Position numbers and translations under genes: made by a program
Notes under the pieces: model-generated
Database searches by the model: none
Seen by the model: only the letters and a program-made list of their open reading frames with translations
What the model was told of the DNA's origin: nothing
Assembly: GCA_030840525.1 (NCBI GenBank)
Contig: JAVEEI010000195.1
Location: 1 to 33,094, forward strand
Length of the DNA: 33,094 nt
Origin: Frankiaceae bacterium
GTDB taxonomy: Bacteria; Actinomycetota; Actinomycetes; JAFAQI01
Reading direction: 5' to 3'
Shown: positions 14,032-22,454 of the stretch, one piece after another
How positions within the stretch are numbered: the stretch's first letter is position 1
Layout of the letters: the number at the start of each line of letters is the position of its first letter

Positions 14032-15477
14032 TCAGGCCAACGCGCCAAGGTAGCGCAGCGCGTTGAGGCCGGGCAGGAAGAAGTACGAGCCGCCCCGTGT
14101 CGTCACGAACCGCTGAAGGTTCGTCACCTTTCGGCGCAGCGGATCGGCCTGGATCGTCATCGTGCGTGCGCACAGGCTGTCGTCCTGGTCCCCGACCAGC
14201 GGGTCGGTCTCGCTGTCGAGGCCGCGGAAGACGGTGTCGTTGAGCCATGTCTGCTGGACGAACTCGAACTGCCGCTCGATGTCGGCATTGAGGCAGAGAA
14301 AGTAGATCCCCCTGTCCGTGTCGTCGGCGTGCCGAGGGTCGGCGGGGACGTCGCCGTAGAAACGGCCGAGCCGGACGATGCGGTGGCGCCGCACGCTCCG
14401 TACAGACTCGGCCGCGTCGTCGCGGAGCGCGTCGCGGGGGTTGGCGCGGCGGACGTGCGAGCCGAGCGGGCAGGCGAAACCGTGGCTGTCAAGGGCTGCG
14501 TAGGAAAAGTCGTTCGCCGTCGCCAACGACGGGTCGTCCTGGTCAGGTGCCAGGACGAGCGGCGCGCCGCTCGGCCACCGGCCGACGAACTTTGCGCCGA
14601 GCCGCTCCTGCGCCGCGCGGTCGGGTCCGCCTGTCGCCCCGCGGGTCGCGTCGTCGAGGAACGCCCAGAAGCCCGCGACGTCCTGCCGCAGTTGGCGGAA
14701 CACAAGGTACGACCCATTGCGGCCGAGGTCGCGCAGCGGGCCGGTGTGCGATGAGAACCGCAGGTCGTCCGGAACGTCGTACTCCGGCAGTAGCCCGAGC
14801 GGGTCGCGGGCTGCCGCGACGACTGGGCTCACCGGTGGGAGTCCGTACTCGTTGGGGTAGCCGAGCACGAACTCACCGGCCTTGACGACCGTTACATGCC
14901 CCGTCCGCGCGAGCTGTTTCTCCGCGCGGCGCTCGTTGCCCTCGATGATCGGCTGGCCGATCCCGTCCCTGAACCCGAAGTGTTCCTTGCCGCCGGGCAG
15001 CCGATGGCCGGGCAGGTTCGCGACGAGCGACATCGCGCCGGCGGCGGCGATGCCGTCGGTGAACCGGGTGACGACCGTCTCCAGCTCCGCTTCGTCCGGG
15101 CCGAACACCATCAGCAGCACGTGGACCCGGTTGGCCGCGTTGCCCCAGTCCCACCCCGCCGGCGCGCTCTCCCCGGAGTCGCCCAGGATCGTCGCCCGGC
15201 GGGGCGAGTCCATGCGGTCGGTGAACGGCAGCGGGAATGTGCGCAGCGCATCGTCGTCCAGTCCGAGCGCGGCCAGGCCGTCGTATGTCAGCGCGACGTT
15301 GACCGAGCACTCCGCACGCTTCCCCGCGGCGTCCGTGACCTCTTCTGCCATCGCGCCCAGCCACGCTCGCGCGGCGGCCTGGTCCTCGATCCGGAAGAGC
15401 AGGTACGCGCTGCGGGGCAGGTGCCCGTACCCGCTCACGACGACGCCCTGGATGTCCCGCCGCTCCAGCACCACCAC
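14032..15477 (-). CDS. DyP-type heme peroxidase
   Basis: 481 residues, the longer size class of dye-decolourising peroxidases. The signature GFRDG lies at residues 168-172 with the catalytic distal Asp171 (followed by IGQP). The proximal heme ligand is His341 in CPLGSHVRRANPRD, and the conserved Arg region is RRHRIVRLGRFYG near 364-374. The C-terminal part contains YFLCLNADIERQFEFVQQTW, another family hallmark. DyPs oxidise dyes, phenols or lignin-like aromatics with H2O2. There is no Tat or Sec signal and no encapsulin-targeting tail visible (it ends RYLGALA), so a cytoplasmic or partner-tethered enzyme is likely. It is the last gene of a three-gene operon, starting 25 nt after the membrane protein gene. 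Confidence 0.95.
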   Translation of the reverse strand: MVVLERRDIQGVVVSGYGHLPRSAYLLFRIEDQAAARAWLGAMAEEVTDAAGKRAECSVNVALTYDGLAALGLDDDALRTFPLPFTDRMDSPRRATILGDSGESAPAGWDWGNAANRVHVLLMVFGPDEAELETVVTRFTDGIAAAGAMSLVANLPGHRLPGGKEHFGFRDGIGQPIIEGNERRAEKQLARTGHVTVVKAGEFVLGYPNEYGLPPVSPVVAAARDPLGLLPEYDVPDDLRFSSHTGPLRDLGRNGSYLVFRQLRQDVAGFWAFLDDATRGATGGPDRAAQERLGAKFVGRWPSGAPLVLAPDQDDPSLATANDFSYAALDSHGFACPLGSHVRRANPRDALRDDAAESVRSVRRHRIVRLGRFYGDVPADPRHADDTDRGIYFLCLNADIERQFEFVQQTWLNDTVFRGLDSETDPLVGDQDDSLCARTMTIQADPLRRKVTNLQRFVTTRGGSYFFLPGLNALRYLGALA

Positions 15478-15502
15478 GTGCGTTCCCCTGTTCTGCCGTC
15501 GG

Positions 15503-16786
15503 TCAGAGCCGCCAGAGCCAGCGCCGCGCCGCCGACTCGCCCAGCGGCCGGAACAGGTCCTCGCGGATACTGCTCGTGTTGTCGATCGCGCGAACGGTGA
15601 GATGCGGGTATGCGCTGTACCAGACGTTCGTGTACCTCTGGGTGCTCCGCGCGATGGCCTTGAACCGCGGCTCGTCGCGGGCCCCGCCGAAGACGAGGAA
15701 CCGCGTTCGCGGGAAGTTCACGGTGTTGCTCCAGATGCCGGTCAGCCCGAGCGCCGCCCGGTCGATGAAGTCGTCAAGATAGTTCTCCCAGCTACCGTCG
15801 TAGTTCGTCAGGAACAGCAGCCGCTGCCCGTCGTCGATCAGCACCCAGTGCGCGAAGTGCAGGGTGTCCAGGCCGCTGAGCGTCCCCTTGTAGGACACGC
15901 CGGCGATGAGGCTCGTCGCCCACAGCACGGTGCGCAGGGTCCGTCGGCGGAACCGTCCCGGCTTCACCAGGCTCAGGCTCGCCATGTGGTTCTGGACGAT
16001 CCGGTCCTCCCGCGTGAGCAGCAGCCCGACCTGGTCCGCCTCCGGCACCGGGATGGCCGTGGGGTCGCCCCGCTCTTTCACGCGTAGTACGACGAGGAAA
16101 ACGATCAGCAGCGGGAGCAGGACAGGTAGCAGCACGACGGCGAGAAGTCCGGCGCCGAGCAGCCGTCCCCATCTGACCGCGCGTTCGCCGGCTGTGATGC
16201 GCGGCGGGGCCGGCTCCTCTGCCCAGGCCGAATCCGGACGTTGCCGCACGGCGTCCTGCAGCCGCCGGCGCAACGGCGCGGGCGCCTGATCTGCGCTGCG
16301 GTCGGCGACCAGTGCGTCGGCTGTCGCTTCGAGCGCCGCGCGCAACGCCTGCTCGCGCGAGATGCGCCCGACCGTACGGCCGGGCGCGCCGACGTACGCC
16401 GCATCCGGCTTGAGAACGTGCGCGCGCAGGTAGCCGATGATCGCGTCCCTGTCACCCGGGCCGGTCCCGGCGTAACCGCGACAGTGGCTGTAGATCTGGT
16501 GCAGGCCGTCGGCGCCCACCTGGTAGAGGTCGTCCAGGTACGGGTCGAGCGTGCCGTCGAAGTTGTGCTCGAAGACGAGGTACGGCTCGAAGCCGTCCTC
16601 GCCGTCCTCCAACACGACGAGGCTCGTGAAGTGCAGGCGCGACAGCGCCGCGAACGGCAGCGGCGGCCACTCGCCCGCTGGGTCGTACGCGTCGATTGCT
16701 GCGAGCAGTGCCTTGAGGGGCTCAAGGCGCGCTGGTTCGATCGTCGTGAGGAACGTGAGGATCGTCTGCGGCACGACGGCCGCCAT
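15503..16786 (-). CDS. Membrane protein with two copies of an uncharacterised domain, in a P450/DyP operon
   Basis: 427 residues from ATG 16786, which overlaps the P450 stop codon by one base (TGATG). A hydrophobic stretch at about residues 208-236 (LLGAGLLAVVLLPVLLPLLI and following) gives one or two membrane passes. The soluble parts on either side look like diverged copies of one domain. Copy 1 has LHFTSLVVLEDGEDGFEPYL, then FEHNFDGTLDPYLDDL at about 51-87. Copy 2 has LHFAHWVLIDDGQRLLFLTN, then YDGSWENYLDDFIDRA at about 309-344. Shared features are LHF, a hydrophobic strand, N-[FY]-D-G and YLDD. I know no function for this family. Its fixed place between a P450 and a peroxidase suggests a membrane anchor, electron partner or substrate-handling role, which is inference only. 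Confidence 0.8.
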   Translation of the reverse strand: MAAVVPQTILTFLTTIEPARLEPLKALLAAIDAYDPAGEWPPLPFAALSRLHFTSLVVLEDGEDGFEPYLVFEHNFDGTLDPYLDDLYQVGADGLHQIYSHCRGYAGTGPGDRDAIIGYLRAHVLKPDAAYVGAPGRTVGRISREQALRAALEATADALVADRSADQAPAPLRRRLQDAVRQRPDSAWAEEPAPPRITAGERAVRWGRLLGAGLLAVVLLPVLLPLLIVFLVVLRVKERGDPTAIPVPEADQVGLLLTREDRIVQNHMASLSLVKPGRFRRRTLRTVLWATSLIAGVSYKGTLSGLDTLHFAHWVLIDDGQRLLFLTNYDGSWENYLDDFIDRAALGLTGIWSNTVNFPRTRFLVFGGARDEPRFKAIARSTQRYTNVWYSAYPHLTVRAIDNTSSIREDLFRPLGESAARRWLWRL

Positions 16787-18009
16787 CAGCCGGCGTCGTC
16801 GAAGGCGACGACGAGCCGGTCCGGGAAGGGACCGTCCCAGCGGATCCGACCGGCCCGGCCCGGCGCGACGCGCAGGCCGGGCAGCCGGACCAGCCCGGCG
16901 ACCAGCTCCGGCACCTGGCGGTCGTTGATCTGCGCGCCGAAGCAGCGGTGCATGCCGTACCCGAAGTGCAGGTACTCCGGCGGTGGTTTCCGGTCCGCGT
17001 CGAACGTCCCCGGACCGGGGAACGCCGTGGGGTCGAACATCGCGGAGATCGTGCTGAGCAGCACGTGGCTGCCGGGCCGGATCCGGCGTCGGCGCGCGCC
17101 GAGGACGGCGCCGTTCGCGCAGTAACGCAGGACGAACGGCGTGTGCGGGAAGAAGCGTTCTGCCTCGTAGGCGTAGCGGCGCACGGCGTCGGTGTCGCCC
17201 CGCAGCGCGGCCTCCCGTGCCCCCGCCAGTGCATCGGGTCGGCGGAGCAGCTCGGTCATCGCGAGTGCGACGAACTTCGAGGTGGTCTCGACGGCCCCCA
17301 CGACGAGCCCACTCAAGTTGCGCCGGACCGTGTCGTCGTCCAGCCACGGGCGGTCTGGCCCCTTCATCGCCAGCAGTCGGCCGAGCACGTCATCCCGCTC
17401 GCCGGGGGCGCCCAGCGCTTCGCGCCGCGCGATCTCCTCGTCGAGGTGCTGCTTCAGCGCGATGCCGGACCGCATAGCGGCCGCCCGCTTGCCGCGGTCG
17501 CCGGTGAAGTTGAGGAAGACGTCGAAGAAGATGTCGCGCAGCCATCCCATCAGCTCCGGCTCGCCGCCGGAGGGTAGGGGCACGCCGAAGTACGTCGTGA
17601 CGAGGCGCAACGCGACCACCCGCGCGTAACCGTTCACTACATCGATCCGCCCGTCGCCGACGGCTTCGCCGACGAGCGCGGCGGCGTGCTGGGCGGTGAG
17701 CGCCGCGACACGGTCCAGGTCGTCAACGCGTACCGCGTCACGCAGCAGCCGATGCTCGCGGGTGTACTGCTCGGACGGGTCCATCCCGAGGATGAACGGG
17801 CCGTCGTGCCGGTCAATGTTCGCCGCGTTGATCTGGGACACGGTGAACTCGTCCGGGCGGCTGAGCACGTCGACCACGTCGACGTCGCGGCTCACGACCG
17901 CCTGGTGGCCGAAGACGAGCACCGGCGCGAACCGCCGCAGGACGGCGAACACCGGCCGGAGGAGTGTGGGTGACGTCAGCCGGTGGCTCAGCGAGTCCGT
18001 GATGCTCAT
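16786..18009 (-). CDS. Cytochrome P450
   Basis: 407 residues, normal for a soluble bacterial class I P450. The heme-binding loop FGYGMHRCFG has the thiolate ligand Cys356. The I-helix is GAVETTSKF (238-246) with the conserved acid-alcohol pair. The K-helix ExxR is EAER (282-285). The C-helix contains EHRLLRDAV. It oxidises an unknown substrate with electrons from a ferredoxin or similar donor; no ferredoxin or reductase gene is adjacent. It is the first gene of the operon and its stop overlaps the start of the next gene, so a stable ratio of the two products is likely. No membrane anchor is present. The ATG is the first Met and is preceded by a GGGG run. Confidence 0.95.
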   Translation of the reverse strand: MSITDSLSHRLTSPTLLRPVFAVLRRFAPVLVFGHQAVVSRDVDVVDVLSRPDEFTVSQINAANIDRHDGPFILGMDPSEQYTREHRLLRDAVRVDDLDRVAALTAQHAAALVGEAVGDGRIDVVNGYARVVALRLVTTYFGVPLPSGGEPELMGWLRDIFFDVFLNFTGDRGKRAAAMRSGIALKQHLDEEIARREALGAPGERDDVLGRLLAMKGPDRPWLDDDTVRRNLSGLVVGAVETTSKFVALAMTELLRRPDALAGAREAALRGDTDAVRRYAYEAERFFPHTPFVLRYCANGAVLGARRRRIRPGSHVLLSTISAMFDPTAFPGPGTFDADRKPPPEYLHFGYGMHRCFGAQINDRQVPELVAGLVRLPGLRVAPGRAGRIRWDGPFPDRLVVAFDDAG

Positions 18010-18733
18010 CGTGCCCCATCAGCCCGTAGCTGGAAGGTAACGATGCCCTCCCGACTAACCGTCGGCGTCGTTCCGGAGTCATTCGTATGTCGTGTTTCGG
18101 TTCGCGTCCCGGTGATTCGGACGGCCGACGTCGTCAGCCGGTGCTCGAGCTCCATCTCGGACAAAGGACGACCCTCCGGGCTCAGCCGACTGGCGATGGA
18201 CGTGTTGATTCGCCGCTTCTCGTTCTACATAATTACCAGTCGCTGTGAGCGTATCAGCGGAATTGCGCATTCGGGTCGCCGCCGCTCTACGGCCGAAGGT
18301 TCGATCCGCTGGGACGAATCCCGGTGCCTACTCTTCGCGCGCCGCGAGTCGATGTGCGCACCGACCAAGGCAAGAACCTCTTACGCGCCGCATCGACCCC
18401 ACGACGCGGATCGCCACACGTACGTCACAGTCGTTGAAGATCGACTGCCCGCGCGCGCGACGGCCCGGGCCGCGAGCTCGAGCGCGGGCGCGTAGGGGTC
18501 CTGGAGCATATTGCGCACCGCCGCACTCATCGTCGGTGGCAAGGTGACGCCGACCGGCGGCAGCACGGTGCGTCTGGGCCCGCACCGATTGCTCGCCGAT
18601 GCCGAGAAATCGTGACGCTGCAGGTAGAGACATCTGTCCTGTTTCGCCCTAGCCTGAGCCGCGTCAACCCCACGGCCCGGTATCCAGACCGTCGTTCGGC
18701 CGGCGGAAGAATCGTCTCAGGAGGCAGCCGCAG
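18010..18733. other. Intergenic region without a convincing gene (724 bp)
   Basis: This stretch between the divergent P450 operon and the copper radical oxidase operon has mixed third-position bases unlike its neighbours. It holds only short frames that shift into one another on the minus strand. One runs from ATG 18155 down to a TGA at 18008-18006 that overlaps the P450 ATG. Another around 18566-18381 shows a coding-like run (MSAAVRNMLQDPYAPALELA) that loses its composition further on. These may be remnants of eroded genes. The region must also hold the promoters of both operons. Confidence 0.5.
18627..18655 (+). promoter_or_regulatory. Candidate promoter of the copper radical oxidase operon
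   Basis: GAGACA (18627-18632) and TAGCCT (18650-18655) are separated by 17 nt. This gives a leader of about 70 nt before the ATG at 18734, which has a strong Shine-Dalgarno AGGAGG at 18719-18724. Confidence 0.3.
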
Positions 18734-20857
18734 ATGCGTGCATTCGTCGTGCCGGAGGGCGGCTCGGCCGCGACCCAGGACTCCTACTCCCAGATCATCG
18801 CCATCCACGCTGCGCTGTTGCCGACTGGGCAGATCGTGTACTTCTCCGGCGACCAACACGACCCGGGGCAGTTCGCGAACCACTTGTTCGACTCGGCTCG
18901 GCTGTTCGACTGCGAGTCGTTCACCGTGTCGAACTGCCAGCCGGCGCCGGGCATCACGGATCTCTTCTGCTGCGGACACGCCCTGCTCGAGGACGGCCGG
19001 GTCCTGATCGCCGGCGGTACCAAGCGTTTTGACGGCTTCGAGGGCGACCCGGCGGCGTGGATCTTCGACCCGGCGACGGGAGCCTTTACGGCGCTGCCGT
19101 CGATGCAGGACGGTCGCTGGTATCCCACGTTGGTCACGCTGGCGACCGGCGACGTGCTCGCCGTAAGCGGCTCGAACGCCGCCGGCAGCGATCAGAACCG
19201 GCAGCTCGAAGTGTTCTCGCCGACGTTCGGCACGTGGTCCGTGCAAGGCATGGTGACCGACGCGTTCGAGTCGTTGTATCCGCGCATGCATCTGCTGCCG
19301 AGCGGCGCCGTTTTCTTCGTCACGCCGACCAACGGCCAGTGCACGACCTGGTCGCCGGGCACCACGGCGCTGCAGCCGCTCTGCAACCCGCCGGTGCCGC
19401 ACAACATGGGGTTCAGCGCATACACCTCGGTGTTGTTGCCGCTCGAACACCTCGACGGGTATCGCCCGCGCGTCCTGGTCGCGAACATCGAGCAGCCTCA
19501 GGTGATCGACCTCTCCGCGACCCATCCGGTGTGGACGCCGACCGGCGCCCGCAACGTCCCGGCCGACGGCGTGCTCGCCCAGGCGCCGACGCCGCCCCGC
19601 GTCAACGGGATGGCGGTGTTGTTGCCCACCGGCGAGGTCATGTGCTGCGGCGGTAACGAAGAAGGTGGCGACGAGCTTCATCCCGTCTACGCAGTCGAGA
19701 TCTTCCGGCCGAGCACAGACACCTGGCTGACCTTGCCGATTCGTACCAGCGTCAGCCGGAACTATCACTCGACCGCGTTGCTCATGCCCGACGGCCGGGT
19801 CTGGATGTCCGGGTCCGACAAGGGCTGCAAGTGGAGCTTCCACGACCCGGCCGACTACCCGGACGGCGAGCCGACCGATGTGCAGGAGATCAAGACCGTC
19901 GGCGGCGTTTCGGTCCACGTCGACAACCGCGAGCTGCGGGTCGAGATCATCGAGCCTTGGTATTTCGGTCGGCCGGATCGGCCGCAGTTCAGCCTGGAAT
20001 CCGACGTCACTCAAGCAGGCTGGGCGCTGTCCCTCGTCCTGTCCCAACCGGCGACGATCAGCCGGGTCGCGTTGTTGCGTGCCGGCACCTCGACGCATGC
20101 GTTCGACGGGGATCAGCGGCTCGTCTCCGTGCCGTTCACCCAGAACGGGAACAACGTCACCGCCACGCTCCCGTCGACTCGCGGCCTGCTTCCGCCGGGG
20201 CCCTACTTGGTCTTCGCCAGCGCCCAGGTCGTTGACCCGGCTACTGGCGCGGTGCTGGACGTGCCCTCTGAGGGCGTCTGGGTGCGCGTCTGCCGCAGCC
20301 ATCTGGTCAAGCCGCTCAAGGTCGAAGTGGACCACCTCCGGGTGAAGGAAGACTTCGAGTTCCTCGGCAAGGAAATCGTCGAGTCGATCCCGGACCCGTG
20401 GACGACCGTCGGCGACCCGATGGGGCCGGAGATCATCCGCACCATCGCCACCGCGGTCGACGAGCTGAGCGCTGCCGTGCGGCCGTTCATTCGCGCCGAG
20501 GAGCGGCCGGAACTTTCCGGGCCGAGCGCGGCCGCGCTTGCCGCCGTCCCGATCCATCCCATCGATCCGACGCTCATGGCCGCGCAGATGCACATGCACA
20601 TGGAAGGCATGGACGCGATGGCCGGCATGGAGGCGGCCAAGCGCGGCGACGGAAAGCAGAAGAAGCCGACGGCGCGGAAGGGAACTCCGGCCAAGCCGGC
20701 GTCGGCCACCCCGTCCAAACCGGCGCCGCCGATGACGAACGGGCGGATGCGTATGTCGAAGGCCGCGGCGCCCGCGGCCAAGGCCAAGAAGACAGCCGCA
20801 ACGAAGCGAGCCGGGAAGAGCGCGGGGCCCAAGGGCTCTCGTACCGGCAAACGATGA
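18734..20857 (+). CDS. Galactose/glyoxal oxidase-like copper radical oxidase with Met/His-rich and basic C-terminal tail
   Basis: 707 residues. AGGAGG lies 9 nt before the ATG. The first ~400 residues are Kelch-type propeller blades (CCGHALLEDGRVLIAGG, ATGDVLAVSG, LLMPDGRVWMSGS), then a galactose-oxidase C-terminal early-set domain (DUF1929) to about 530. All expected copper-radical residues appear: Cys79 in LFCCG for the Tyr-Cys crosslink, Tyr130 in GRWYPT, Tyr344-His345 in NYHST, and His455 in STHAFDGDQR. Such enzymes oxidise primary alcohols or aldehydes and make H2O2. Unusually there is no signal peptide. After a helical segment (about 545-600) comes MAAQMHMHMEGMDAMAGM at 615-632, a likely copper-binding stretch. 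Then follows a ~70-residue Lys/Ala/Pro-rich histone-like tail. The stop overlaps the next ATG as ATGA. The true substrate is unknown. Confidence 0.88.
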   Translation: MRAFVVPEGGSAATQDSYSQIIAIHAALLPTGQIVYFSGDQHDPGQFANHLFDSARLFDCESFTVSNCQPAPGITDLFCCGHALLEDGRVLIAGGTKRFDGFEGDPAAWIFDPATGAFTALPSMQDGRWYPTLVTLATGDVLAVSGSNAAGSDQNRQLEVFSPTFGTWSVQGMVTDAFESLYPRMHLLPSGAVFFVTPTNGQCTTWSPGTTALQPLCNPPVPHNMGFSAYTSVLLPLEHLDGYRPRVLVANIEQPQVIDLSATHPVWTPTGARNVPADGVLAQAPTPPRVNGMAVLLPTGEVMCCGGNEEGGDELHPVYAVEIFRPSTDTWLTLPIRTSVSRNYHSTALLMPDGRVWMSGSDKGCKWSFHDPADYPDGEPTDVQEIKTVGGVSVHVDNRELRVEIIEPWYFGRPDRPQFSLESDVTQAGWALSLVLSQPATISRVALLRAGTSTHAFDGDQRLVSVPFTQNGNNVTATLPSTRGLLPPGPYLVFASAQVVDPATGAVLDVPSEGVWVRVCRSHLVKPLKVEVDHLRVKEDFEFLGKEIVESIPDPWTTVGDPMGPEIIRTIATAVDELSAAVRPFIRAEERPELSGPSAAALAAVPIHPIDPTLMAAQMHMHMEGMDAMAGMEAAKRGDGKQKKPTARKGTPAKPASATPSKPAPPMTNGRMRMSKAAAPAAKAKKTAATKRAGKSAGPKGSRTGKR

Positions 20858-21513
20858 TCCTCGTCGTCGCCGACGACCTGGATCCTTCGATCGAGTGCGT
20901 TCGGGACAACGACGACGTCGTCGTGGCGACGCCGTCGTCGCTCTCGATGGCGGGCTGGACCCTCCGGTCCGGCGCGCCGCCGACGGTCCCCGAAGCGCTC
21001 GGGGGAGCGGCGGTGCGGGCAGTGCTGGTCCGCGTCGTACGGATTCGCGCGGAGTCGTTGCCGCACGTCCATCCGGAAGACCGGGCGTACGTCGCGGCGG
21101 AGATGACCGCGTTCCTTACGGCGTTCCTCGCGCAGTGGCCGGCGCGACGGGTGAACCCCGTGACGCCGGGCAACTTGATGGGGCTCGCGCGGTCGCCGGA
21201 GGGATGGCTGCGGGCCGTCGCGATGGACGGGCTGGCGACGTGCGTCGATCCGCCGGCTGCGGAAGGGTCGTCGTCAGCGGTAGTCGTCGGAGCCAAAGTG
21301 TTCGACTACGGGCCGATCGTGGATCGAGAAGAGAGAGCTGCGATCACGCGCCGGATCGCGGGCGCCGCTGGCAGCAGACATCTCGCCGTTCAGTTCTGCG
21401 TCGAGCACTCGACCGCGGTGACCGGGGTCAGCTATCAGCCCCGCTTGGACGAACGGCTGTGGCTCGCGCTGAAAGACGAGTTGTTGCGGTGTGAGCAAGG
21501 GGCAGTCCCGTGA
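20854..21513 (+). CDS. Protein resembling a truncated ATP-grasp enzyme (219 aa), unknown function
   Basis: It starts at the ATGA overlap with the oxidase gene and ends in a GTGA overlap with the ATP-grasp gene. The N-terminus MILVVADDLDPS mirrors MILLVGCADDDAP of the next protein. RRVNPVTPGNLMGLARSPEG at about residues 100-120 lies where its neighbour has VVNRPAACAANTSKPYQ. Both therefore look like a pre-ATP-grasp domain followed by the first helix of the ATP-grasp fold. The rest (VVVGAKVFDYGPIVD, HLAVQFCVEHSTAVTGVSYQ) lacks the Lys and Glu-x-Asn metal-binding motifs of a working ATP-grasp. I infer a catalytically dead partner subunit. No named family is recognised. The tight overlaps argue that its product is needed in fixed ratio with its neighbours. 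Confidence 0.75.
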   Translation: MILVVADDLDPSIECVRDNDDVVVATPSSLSMAGWTLRSGAPPTVPEALGGAAVRAVLVRVVRIRAESLPHVHPEDRAYVAAEMTAFLTAFLAQWPARRVNPVTPGNLMGLARSPEGWLRAVAMDGLATCVDPPAAEGSSSAVVVGAKVFDYGPIVDREERAAITRRIAGAAGSRHLAVQFCVEHSTAVTGVSYQPRLDERLWLALKDELLRCEQGAVP

Positions 21514-22454
21514 TCCTTCTCGTCGGCTGCGCCGACGACGACGCTCCGCTCGCTGCGATTGCGGCAGAGCTGCTCGCGCGAGACGAGCCATACGTCGTGT
21601 TCGACCCGGACGATCCGCTCGCGACAGTTGGGCGCGCATGGCATCCGGACCGCGAGGCCGTCGTGACGACGTCGACGGCCACGATCTGCCTCGACGAGAT
21701 CTGCGCGGCTTATCTGCGGCCGGCCTCGCGGCCGGGCCGGGCGGCGCAGAATTGTCGCGCGCTGTCGACCGTTCTGACCTGGTCCGAGTTCACCCCTGCC
21801 GTCGTCGTGAACCGGCCCGCCGCTTGCGCGGCGAACACGAGCAAGCCGTACCAGCTGGAAATGATCCGGGCGTTCGGCTTCGCGACGCCGGCGACGTTGA
21901 CGACGACGAGCCCGGACGCTGCGCGCGCGTTCGTCCAAGAGGTGGGACGTGCCGTCTACAAGTCCGTGAGCGCCGACCGCAGCATGGTCGGCGAGGTCGA
22001 TCCGCGGGACACGGGACGGCTGCGCGACGTCGTGCACTGCCCGACTCAGTTCCAGCAGCTCGTGGACGGCGACGATCTACGGGTCCACGTCGTCGGCGGC
22101 GAAGCGCACGCCTTGCGCATCCGGTCCATGGAGACCGACTACCGCTATGTGCCGCCGGAAGGCGCGCTGCCCACCGCGACGCTGGCCGAACTCGACCCCG
22201 ACCCGCGCGGCCGGCTGATCGCGATGACCCGAGCGATGGGGCTTCGGTTCGCCGGCATCGACCTGCGCGAGTCGGGTGACGGGACGCTCTATTGCTTGGA
22301 GGTGAATCCGTCGCCCGGGTTCACCTTCTACGAACGGCTGTCAGGAGTGCCGATCGCGCCGTTCGTCGCCGACCTCCTGACGCACGAGACCCCCGATTTG
22401 GAACCGTCACGAGAGAAGGAGTGTGTCCATGCCGCACAACGGTCAGACATGTGA
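21510..22454 (+). CDS. RimK-like ATP-grasp ligase
   Basis: 314 residues, with GTG 21510 overlapping the previous stop. The order of motifs is that of the ATP-grasp superfamily, nearest the RimK/MvdD type. It has a pre-ATP-grasp N-terminus (MILLVGCADDDAP), then VVNRPAACAANTSKPYQLEMIRAFG split over residues about 108-133. The strand AVYKSVSAD carries the ATP-binding Lys, FQQLVDGDDLRVHVVGGE is the hinge, and GIDLRESGDGTLYCLEVNPSPG has the Mg-binding Glu and Asn. These enzymes join a carboxylate, activated as acyl phosphate, to an amine or hydroxyl; relatives modify ribosomal protein S6 or ribosomal peptides (graspetides). The substrate here is unknown. Candidates are the 49-residue peptide encoded in the overlapping next gene or the long tail of the oxidase. 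The last ~9 codons overlap the peptide gene. Confidence 0.88.
   Translation: MILLVGCADDDAPLAAIAAELLARDEPYVVFDPDDPLATVGRAWHPDREAVVTTSTATICLDEICAAYLRPASRPGRAAQNCRALSTVLTWSEFTPAVVVNRPAACAANTSKPYQLEMIRAFGFATPATLTTTSPDAARAFVQEVGRAVYKSVSADRSMVGEVDPRDTGRLRDVVHCPTQFQQLVDGDDLRVHVVGGEAHALRIRSMETDYRYVPPEGALPTATLAELDPDPRGRLIAMTRAMGLRFAGIDLRESGDGTLYCLEVNPSPGFTFYERLSGVPIAPFVADLLTHETPDLEPSREKECVHAAQRSDM

Noticed and set aside
16787-17347. Upstream extension of the duplicated-domain membrane protein
   Set aside because: This part overlaps the P450 gene in another frame and is Arg/Pro-rich; ATG 16786 with a TGATG overlap is a normal start.
18006-18155. 49-codon minus-strand frame whose TGA overlaps the P450 ATG
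   Set aside because: No ribosome binding site, mixed third-position bases and no recognisable sequence; listed only as a possible remnant.
18328-18633. Short minus-strand frames upstream of the copper oxidase gene
   Set aside because: Coding-like composition lasts only part of each frame and jumps between frames; not supported as an intact gene.
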